Below the pieces are notes generated by a model, which searched no databases, had not been told where the DNA came from, and saw only the letters and a list, made by a program, of their open reading frames with translations. The position numbers were made by a program, and so were the translations under genes. A stretch of DNA of 7,744 bases. It comes from Planctomycetota bacterium (GTDB taxonomy: Bacteria; Planctomycetota; SZUA-567; H5-PLA8). The DNA lies in assembly GCA_025355035.1 (NCBI GenBank), contig JANXLS010000160.1, positions 1-7,744 of the forward strand, in the 5' to 3' direction. Positions 1-5,341 of this stretch are shown here, piece after piece. Each line of letters begins with the position of its first letter. The stretch's first letter is position 1.

Positions 1-563
1 GGACCGGCGGCGTATTGGTTATTCGCAAGCCGTGGCCGGGGATGTTGCGCGGGATTTGGGGCGATCCTGAACGTTACCGCTCGCAATATTGGAGCACGGT
101 GAAGGATTGTTACTTCACCGGCGACGGAGCGTATTGTGACAAGGATGGTTACATCTGGATCATGGGCCGGGACGACGATGTTATTAAAGTTTCCGGGCAT
201 CGCATGGGCACGGCTGAAGTCGAATCGGCTCTGGTCAGTCATCATGCTGTGGCGGAAGCGGCTGTGGTGGCGAAGCCGAACGAGTTGACGTACCAAGCGA
301 TCGTCGCCTTTGTGACGCTGAAGGACGGCCACGCGGCCAGCGACGAGTTGCGCAAGGAATTGAAGGCGCACGTAGCGAAAGAGATTGGGGCGATCGCGCG
401 TCCGGAAGAAATCCGCATCACGAGTGCGCTGCCGAAGACGCGCTCGGGGAAGATCATGCGCCGGTTGCTGCGCGATATTGCGTCGGGGAAGGAATCGATC
501 GGGGATACGTCGACGCTGGAGGATTACACCGTTTTGGCGAAGTTGCGGGACGATGAGGACTAG
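1..563 (+). CDS. acs: Acetyl-CoA synthetase, C-terminal part (5' end outside the window)
   Basis: This is the last 186 residues of an AMP-forming acetyl-CoA synthetase, which makes acetyl-CoA from acetate, ATP and CoA in the cytoplasm. The frame is open from base 3 with no stop before the edge, so the gene starts upstream; an in-frame TTG at 15 is internal, because the codons before it (TGGV) already match the family. The visible part covers the end of the large domain ([35 protein letters not shown]), the hinge and A8 region ([23 protein letters not shown]) and the mobile C-terminal domain. It ends in [11 protein letters not shown], whose lysine at 450-452 is the conserved catalytic lysine for the adenylation step and, in well-studied homologues, the site of regulatory acetylation. 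GDTSTLED near the end is also typical of Acs. The family is about 650 residues long, so roughly 70 percent is missing here. The stop is TAG at 561-563. Family assignment is very secure. Confidence 0.95.
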   Translation, partial: TGGVLVIRKPWPGMLRGIWGDPERYRSQYWSTVKDCYFTGDGAYCDKDGYIWIMGRDDDVIKVSGHRMGTAEVESALVSHHAVAEAAVVAKPNELTYQAIVAFVTLKDGHAASDELRKELKAHVAKEIGAIARPEEIRITSALPKTRSGKIMRRLLRDIASGKESIGDTSTLEDYTVLAKLRDDED

Positions 564-610
564 CAGTTCAGGTCGCGTCCATTATTGACCGCACTCAGCT
601 AAAACATTAC

Positions 611-649
611 TCTCTCCCCTCACCCCGCGCAGCTGTTGGGGAGAGGGGA
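611..649. repeat. GC-rich imperfect inverted repeat (REP-like hairpin)
   Basis: Bases 615-626 pair with 638-649 as a 12-bp stem with a single A/A mismatch, around an 11-base loop. The arms are C-rich on the left and G-rich on the right. The stem lies 51 bases after the acs stop. It lacks a T-run on the plus strand, so it is a poor classical terminator, though it could stall polymerase or protect the acs transcript 3' end. CTCTCCCCTCACCCC-type palindromes are common dispersed intergenic repeats in many bacteria, which makes a REP-like repeat the likelier reading. Confidence 0.5.
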
Positions 650-668
650 AAGGCAACGGCTCGCTATG

Positions 669-698
669 CTCGCGAGTCGCATTAGCAATGCGCGAGTC
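669..698. repeat. Small palindromic cluster with flanking direct repeats
   Basis: CTCGCGAG at 669-676 is a perfect palindrome. It is followed by the hairpin CGCATT-AGC-AATGCG at 678-692. The 8-mer CGCGAGTC occurs at 671-678 and again at 691-698, so the hairpin sits between two direct copies. This lies just upstream of the preferred ATG at 720 and next to the 611-649 hairpin; together they look like one REP-like unit. An operator for the downstream gene is the alternative. Confidence 0.35.
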
Positions 699-719
699 AA
701 TAGTCACCGAGCAGCCCCC

Positions 720-2120
720 ATGAAATGGCGTCCGCGTTACTCTCTCCTCACGCTCCTCCTCGCAGCTTTCTGCGCCGGCTGCATCCTGCTGCTGTGGCGC
801 AACGGAGCCGCGTGGCGCATCGATCGCTTTATTCCCGACGGGAATCCCACGCCATCACCCGCGCGCCATTTCTCGCGCGACATGCACTGGATGCTCAGCG
901 TTGCGGTGGAACGCGAAAAGGCCCCGGCAAAGTACGACGCCACGCTCTGGAATCTGGATACTGGTGTCGCTGCGGGTTCGATTGCGCTCGGATACGGCCT
1001 CGATCGAGTCCAACTCTCGGGCGACGGGCAATACGTGGCCATCCTGATAAAAAAACCGCAGGGAATTTCTGTTGACTACGAAGTGCGAATAGTGCGTGCA
1101 GCAACCGGACAGTTGCTGGCCAACGTGCCCATAAAATGTGAACGTTATTCTGACCTGATTTTCTGCGCGGATAACAAAAGTCTCATCGTCGAAAATAATT
1201 GGATTCGATTTATTCCGTCCATCGAAGTCGTGTCATGGGGCGAAACAAATCACATCACAGGTTGCTTCTTCGATCCAGAAGCTCAGCGAAAACATGATGC
1301 CGAAATCGCGCGCAAAACCAAACTCACCGCCGACGCCAAAACGTTGCGCGAGTTCAGCGCGAACAGCCGTGAATTGTATGTTCGCTCATACGCCTCACCC
1401 TCCGGAAAAATCCTGCTGACCCAAGTCGGTTTCAACGACAGTCCTTCGACGATTTGGGATTTAAACACCGGTCAAAAATTGTACGACACTGTTCTGCATC
1501 TTGACGAGTTTGGCACTGCTCATTTCGTTGGCGATGATAAACTTGCCTTTGAAAAAACCGACGGAACTTTAAAGGACGCGCGGTACGTGCGAATTGTCGA
1601 ACTTACCACGGGAACCGAACTGATGCGCTCTTTCGACTATTCCTTGCGGTATTCAACCGGTTCAGATGTGGACTATTCGCGCGACGGTCAACGTTTAATC
1701 GTGAGCGACAGGAACGAGAGCAACACGAGTGCAGCCAGAATTTGGGACGTCAAGCAAGGTCTGCTGGATTTTAAATACGGCGGAGAATCCGTTAATTTCG
1801 GCAACATCTCCCCCAAGGGCACCCGTTTCGCTATTGGAAATCAAGTCGAAAGCAATTTTTCGGTGCGCATTTATGATGTCAACACGTCTAAACTCCTGAT
1901 CGACCTGCCTGATCCCGATAATCAAGACGACGGCGAATTCCGCTTCGGCCCAAATGATGACACCTTGAACTACTACAACAATTCAGGCTTCTACATCTAT
2001 CACCGCCACCACCCGGAACCGTGGTGGGGCCTCGCGTGTACGCTCGAATTTTGGTTCGCCGCAGTGAGTTTCCTCGCCCTCGCGGCCTCCATTTTTCGCG
2101 ACCGAAGAGTATTGGCATAA
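720..2120 (+). CDS. Membrane-anchored WD40-like beta-propeller protein, function unknown
   Basis: A 466-residue protein of unknown function. A basic N-terminus (MKWRPR) is followed by a hydrophobic helix at about residues 8-26 (YSLLTLLLAAFCAGCILLLW), and a second hydrophobic segment lies at about 436-458, leaving a short charged tail (FRDRRVLA). Between them are repeated WD40/YVTN-like strands: LWNLDTG at 76-82, VRIVRAATG at 122-130, IWDLNTG at 245-251, VRIVELTTG at 290-298, RIWDVKQG at 340-347 and RIYDVNTSK at 383-391. Before or after these come S-x-DG type turns such as LSGDGQYVAI, YSRDGQRLIV and ISPKGTRFAI. This suggests six or seven degenerate blades, probably outside the cytoplasm. The ATG at 720 was chosen because it places a basic stretch directly before the helix; no Shine-Dalgarno is visible. 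An in-frame ATG at 666, about 13 bases after a GAGGGGAAAGG stretch, and a TTG at 636 are alternatives. The middle of the gene is more A/T-rich than its neighbours. No catalytic residues are recognisable; a scaffold or binding role is inference. Confidence 0.8.
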   Translation: MKWRPRYSLLTLLLAAFCAGCILLLWRNGAAWRIDRFIPDGNPTPSPARHFSRDMHWMLSVAVEREKAPAKYDATLWNLDTGVAAGSIALGYGLDRVQLSGDGQYVAILIKKPQGISVDYEVRIVRAATGQLLANVPIKCERYSDLIFCADNKSLIVENNWIRFIPSIEVVSWGETNHITGCFFDPEAQRKHDAEIARKTKLTADAKTLREFSANSRELYVRSYASPSGKILLTQVGFNDSPSTIWDLNTGQKLYDTVLHLDEFGTAHFVGDDKLAFEKTDGTLKDARYVRIVELTTGTELMRSFDYSLRYSTGSDVDYSRDGQRLIVSDRNESNTSAARIWDVKQGLLDFKYGGESVNFGNISPKGTRFAIGNQVESNFSVRIYDVNTSKLLIDLPDPDNQDDGEFRFGPNDDTLNYYNNSGFYIYHRHHPEPWWGLACTLEFWFAAVSFLALAASIFRDRRVLA

Positions 2121-2182
2121 CCACGTCTGCGTGCCTCGGAAATGTTTCTCCGCGCCTCTACGAGAGAAAAATGCAAGCTCCG

Positions 2183-3205
2183 TCACTTCCCCACAATCCA
2201 CCAATTCCGAAAGAGCACGGGATACCCGTGGCTTTGCAGCATCACGCTCATTGGCTCCGGTCCCTCCGGCTTCCCCGCGCCGGTTTTGTTTGTGATCTCC
2301 GCGTTAGCGTGAACGCGAACGCCGTTGTGCGTGACGCTCACCGTTGCGTTCTGAGTCTTCTTTCCGTCGGCATCGAACTGCGCGGCGTGAAAATCGATTT
2401 CGTATGTCTGCCAGCTCAGCGGCGGGAACGTCATGTTGATCAACTCCGCCGTCTGCCGATAAATCCCGCCGCATTCGTGCGGGTCCAGCGGACTGCCGAA
2501 CGAATCGATGATCTGAATCTCGTAGCGTTCCTGCATGTACACGCCACTGTTCCCACGCTCCCCAATTGTTCCCTCCGGAACGAACGGGATCAGAAATTCG
2601 ATGTGCATCGAAAAGTCCTGGTACTTCTTTTTCGTCGCCGGTCCGTACCCCGAAGTCCCGCCCACCGGAACTAACGCTCGCAGCAATTTCCGGTCATCGA
2701 TCGCGCACCGATCCAGAAGTCCTGTGTCCGTCCCATCGAACAGCATCACGGCCCCGTCCGGCGGCTTCATCCCCATCGTCGGACTGCTGCGAAAGACCTT
2801 TTTGAGTTCAAATTTCTCGCCCTTCGCCGTCTCGCCGACCAGCACGTCACCCTTTTCCGTCGAGCCCTTATACTCACCATCGAAACTGGTTTTTCTCTCG
2901 ACGGTCCGCCCCTTCACTTCCAAACGCGCCGCGCCGTCCCAACCTTCGTTTGGCAATCCACCCGTGAGAAATACAGCCTTGTACGCGCTGGACCCCAACG
3001 CGACGACCTGCACCGCGAGCTTGCGCTTTGTCCCGTCCGCAGCCGTGACGTCGCCGACGTACTCCCCTTGAATCGCATACTCCGGCCCCGCCGCAGCAGC
3101 ATCCGTGAACGCCGGCGCGACAAGCCTCACCGACTTCTTTTCTAAAGCAAACGCCGCCCCAACGCAGCAACAGCAAGCCAGCACTACGAGCCGTTTAAAC
3201 GCCAT
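2183..3205 (-). CDS. Secreted DUF1080 / 3-keto-disaccharide hydrolase-family protein
   Basis: A 340-residue exported protein. Residues 1-20 form a signal peptide: K4 and R5, then a hydrophobic core that includes four consecutive cysteines (11-14), and an AFA cleavage site before L21. Residues about 45-140 form a beta-rich module (QGEYVGDV, VQVVALG, AVFLTGGLPNEGWDG) that I recall preceding DUF1080 domains in planctomycete and verrucomicrobial proteins. The DUF1080 domain (PF06439, a concanavalin-like jelly roll) runs from about 152 to 338, with MLFDGTDTGLL, FSMHIEFLIPF, RGNSGVYMQERYEIQIIDSFG, CGGIYRQTA, WQTYEIDF and LQSHGYPVLFRNWWI. Characterised relatives hydrolyse 3-keto-glycosides; which sugar is used here cannot be told. 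The ATG at 3203-3205 is preceded by GAGGGC nine bases upstream, a fair ribosome site that overlaps the palindrome CCTCATGAGG (3214-3223). The gene is convergent with the propeller gene, 62 bases apart, and no clear terminator is seen between them. The domain call is strong; activity and substrate are inference. Confidence 0.9.
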   Translation of the reverse strand: MAFKRLVVLACCCCVGAAFALEKKSVRLVAPAFTDAAAAGPEYAIQGEYVGDVTAADGTKRKLAVQVVALGSSAYKAVFLTGGLPNEGWDGAARLEVKGRTVERKTSFDGEYKGSTEKGDVLVGETAKGEKFELKKVFRSSPTMGMKPPDGAVMLFDGTDTGLLDRCAIDDRKLLRALVPVGGTSGYGPATKKKYQDFSMHIEFLIPFVPEGTIGERGNSGVYMQERYEIQIIDSFGSPLDPHECGGIYRQTAELINMTFPPLSWQTYEIDFHAAQFDADGKKTQNATVSVTHNGVRVHANAEITNKTGAGKPEGPEPMSVMLQSHGYPVLFRNWWIVGK

Positions 3206-3284
3206 GTCTTAGCCCTCATGAGGTGTGTGACTGGACTAACCCGCACCGCGCCTTGGGGTCGGATTTTCTCGTGCGATTGGACAC

Positions 3285-3346
3285 AAAAAAACTCCCGCCG
3301 AACCAAGCGCATCGTCTGAATGCGTTCATTCGGAAGGAGTTGTTTT
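3285..3346. terminator. Bidirectional hairpin terminator after the aminotransferase gene
   Basis: A long interrupted stem-loop. ACTCC (3291-3295) pairs with GGAGT (3336-3340), CCGAA (3298-3302) with TTCGG (3329-3333), and CGCAT (3308-3312) with ATGCG (3320-3324) around a 7-base loop. The left side begins with seven A residues (3285-3291), read as seven T residues on the minus strand directly after the stem. The right side ends in TTGTTTTT on the plus strand. It lies 54 bases after the aminotransferase stop, so its main job is probably to end that minus-strand transcript and separate it from the DUF1080 gene. No plus-strand gene is visible that would need it. Confidence 0.65.
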
Positions 3347-3399
3347 TGCTGCTGGGTCGCGCGCAGCGGGAGGACCGCGCGGATCTCATCAAAGATGTT

Positions 3400-4929
3400 T
3401 TACAAACATTTCAGTGCGCGGAGGCGTTCGATCGCCAGGCCGAACGCTTCCATTGTTTCGCGCATTTCCAACGGGGTGTGAACCGCGCTCGTCCACGCCT
3501 GCCGGCCCGGGGGAATATCCACACCGTGCAGCAACAGCGCGCGGCGCAGGAGGCCGTCGAGCGGCCCCTTTTGTTTCAGAATGCGCGGATCAGCGTCGGC
3601 TGCTTCAAGCTTCCGATCGCGCAACGCAATGCCCGTTTCCGCGTCCGCCGTTAGAATGTGGAAGACAGACCCGTTGCTGTACACGCCCCACGGCGCGTTC
3701 TGCACGCGGAAGAGCGAGTTCAATCCGTTGCGGAGGCTTTCGGTAAAGTGTTCGGCTTTCTTGCACGAGGCGCCGCCCGTCTCGCGCACCTTGGTAATCG
3801 TCGCGATGCCGGCAGCTGCTGAAATCGGGTTACCGTTGAACGTGCCGTAATGCGTGACGCGATTCATGCGGTCGTACTTCCCGTCATTGCTGAAATCCAT
3901 CTTCGCAAAATAGGCCTTGGTTCCGCACACCGCCCCGCCCGGCATCCCGCCGGCGAGGATCTTTGCCAGACACGTGATGTCGGGAAGCACACCGAACCGG
4001 GCCTGAGCGCCGCCCGGAGCCAGTCGGAATCCGGTGATGACTTCATCGAAAATCAGCGCCACGTCGTAGCGATCCGCAAGCGTGCGCAACCCGCGCAGGA
4101 ACTCGGGCTTCACCGGCACGGACCCGCCGGACGCGCCCGTGGGTTCGATCACAATCCCGGCGATATCCTTGCGGCTTTTCAAAGCGTCTTCAACGATATT
4201 CAAATCGCGCGGCGGTAAGACCAGCGTCATGTCGCGAACTTCCTGAGGAACTCCGACGCTGAACGGCGTGTCGTACGGCAGATCCACACCGTTGACCGCG
4301 TGATCCAGCCAGCCGTGGAAATGGCCTTCGAATTTGATGATGACCGGCTTGTTGTGCGTGGCGCGAGCCAGTCGGAATGCCAGCGCAGTCGCTTCGCTTC
4401 CGGACGCTGTGAAGCGCACGCGTTCGGCACTGGGAATCGTCGATTTGACCAACTCGCCCCAAATGATTTCGCGTTCATGGCACGCGCCGGGATGCATCAT
4501 GTCCTGAGCGGCCAGATGCACGGCTTCGACCACGTCGGGATCGTTGTGGCCTTGGATCAACGCGCCATGGCCGACCCAGTAATCGATGTATTCGTTGCCG
4601 TCGACGTCGGTTTTGCGCGCGGCTTTGGCTTTGTTGACGTAGAGACTGTTGCCGAGCACGCGGCGATTGTCGTGCGACACGCCGCCCGGAAAAACCTGAA
4701 GCGCGCGCGCGTATAACGTCGCCGATCTCGGGCAGTGCTGAGTGAATTCGCGTTCAAGAATTGATTGCGCGCGTGTAACGGTCTCAGCCGTGGACTGCAC
4801 CGTTTCGCGAATGCGCGTTAATGCGCGCGGACGATACGAGCTTCCGATGTTGTAAATACCCGAGATCGAACCCGATTCGGCGGCCGGCGAAATAAGAACG
4901 GATGAAGCGGATTGCGATTCGATAGTCAT
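3400..4929 (-). CDS. Class III PLP-dependent aminotransferase, glutamate-1-semialdehyde aminomutase-like
   Basis: A 509-residue cytoplasmic fold-type I, class III aminotransferase. Landmarks are FPGGV (80-84), TDVDGNEYIDYWVGHGALIQGHNDP (107-131), the phosphate-binding SGSEA (176-180), EGHFHGW (201-207), the cofactor-binding DEVITGFR (295-302), the Schiff-base lysine K323 in LAKILAGGMPGG, and GTFNGNPISAAAG (362-374). The closest well-known family is glutamate-1-semialdehyde 2,1-aminomutase (HemL, about 430 residues). R89 lines up with the substrate arginine of HemL (GGVNSPVR there, GGVSHDNR here). However, GTFNGNP replaces the usual HemL GTLSGNP, and about 65 residues precede the homologous core, so I do not call it hemL; an amino-acid or amino-sugar aminotransferase is equally possible. 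The first ATG (4927-4929) has only a GGAG 12 bases upstream; no other ATG precedes the core, so a shorter protein would need a GTG or TTG start. A 408-base gap separates it from murJ upstream, and a hairpin terminator follows. Confidence 0.9.
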   Translation of the reverse strand: MTIESQSASSVLISPAAESGSISGIYNIGSSYRPRALTRIRETVQSTAETVTRAQSILEREFTQHCPRSATLYARALQVFPGGVSHDNRRVLGNSLYVNKAKAARKTDVDGNEYIDYWVGHGALIQGHNDPDVVEAVHLAAQDMMHPGACHEREIIWGELVKSTIPSAERVRFTASGSEATALAFRLARATHNKPVIIKFEGHFHGWLDHAVNGVDLPYDTPFSVGVPQEVRDMTLVLPPRDLNIVEDALKSRKDIAGIVIEPTGASGGSVPVKPEFLRGLRTLADRYDVALIFDEVITGFRLAPGGAQARFGVLPDITCLAKILAGGMPGGAVCGTKAYFAKMDFSNDGKYDRMNRVTHYGTFNGNPISAAAGIATITKVRETGGASCKKAEHFTESLRNGLNSLFRVQNAPWGVYSNGSVFHILTADAETGIALRDRKLEAADADPRILKQKGPLDGLLRRALLLHGVDIPPGRQAWTSAVHTPLEMRETMEAFGLAIERLRALKCL

Positions 4930-5337
4930 GACGTGGAAAATCTCCGCGAATCGGAAGTCGAAGGGGAGATTGAATTAGTCGCGCGGCCACGGAGCAACAC
5001 TTGTTCCGGACTCACTATCGTGCGACTCCAATCCCCCGGTCGGTACCGAACACAAGATTTATCGGCGGGAAAAACAGGCGACTGGAATTAGATTTCGAAA
5101 TTATTGCACACGTGGGGAAATGAAGGGAATCAAATGCCTGGCGGGAATGCAAATACTTTGGGATTTCAATATACGCGCCGGGAGTTGCGGAGTCGCTGGT
5201 TGTAATAATTTCGTCGATTCGCTCATTCGTTCGGGGTCCGTCCAAATGGGTAGTTCGCTGGGCCACGTATCCATCGCATCACCGCGGTAGCGTCCATGCC
5301 TCAAACCTGCATTCATTATACATCGCGTGAGATGCGA
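4930..5337. other. 408-base intergenic region, probable 5' leader or promoter region
   Basis: This gap lies between the murJ stop and the aminotransferase start, both on the minus strand. Overlapping short minus-strand reading frames (5015-5266 and 5101-5316, and a 24-codon frame starting at 5297) show no recognisable domain or convincing ribosome site, so I do not annotate them as genes. The only clear signal is the promoter-like TATAAT at 5315-5320. No riboswitch, tRNA or strong terminator was recognised by eye. Confidence 0.5.
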
Positions 5338-5341
5338 TCAA
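5315..5341 (-). promoter_or_regulatory. Candidate promoter for the aminotransferase transcript
   Basis: On the minus strand TTGATC (5336-5341) is followed after 15 bases by a perfect TATAAT (5315-5320). The -35 match is partial and the spacer is shorter than the 17-base ideal, but the -10 is exact. The -35 overlaps the murJ stop codon. A 5-bp inverted repeat, ATCGC/GCGAT at 5322-5338, fills the spacer and might bind a regulator. If used, the transcript would carry a leader of about 380 bases before the aminotransferase start. Confidence 0.4.

Noticed and set aside
15..17. TTG at 15 as the start of a short separate gene
   Set aside because: The frame is open to the window edge and upstream codons match acetyl-CoA synthetase, so the gene is simply cut by the window.
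2145..2169. TTTCTC/GAGAAA stem between the convergent propeller and DUF1080 genes as a shared terminator
   Set aside because: Only six weak base pairs around a 13-base loop, with no T-run on either side in the correct place.
2021..2674. Plus-strand open frame of 217 codons overlapping the DUF1080 gene
   Set aside because: It lies antisense to a gene with clear domain motifs, has no domain of its own, and is rich in arginine and histidine as expected for a shadow frame.
3168..3178. Lipoprotein signal (VLAC) in the DUF1080 protein
   Set aside because: The hydrophobic stretch before the cysteine is only about five residues, too short for a lipoprotein signal; AFA before residue 21 is a better type I site.
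3223..3654. Plus-strand open frame of 143 codons across the 3206-3399 gap
   Set aside because: It runs through the terminator hairpin and antisense into the aminotransferase 3' end, with no recognisable motif or ribosome site.
5015..5316. Two overlapping minus-strand frames in the murJ to aminotransferase gap that might be one frameshifted gene
   Set aside because: Neither translation shows a known domain, the composition looks non-coding, and the longer starts inside the candidate -10 element.
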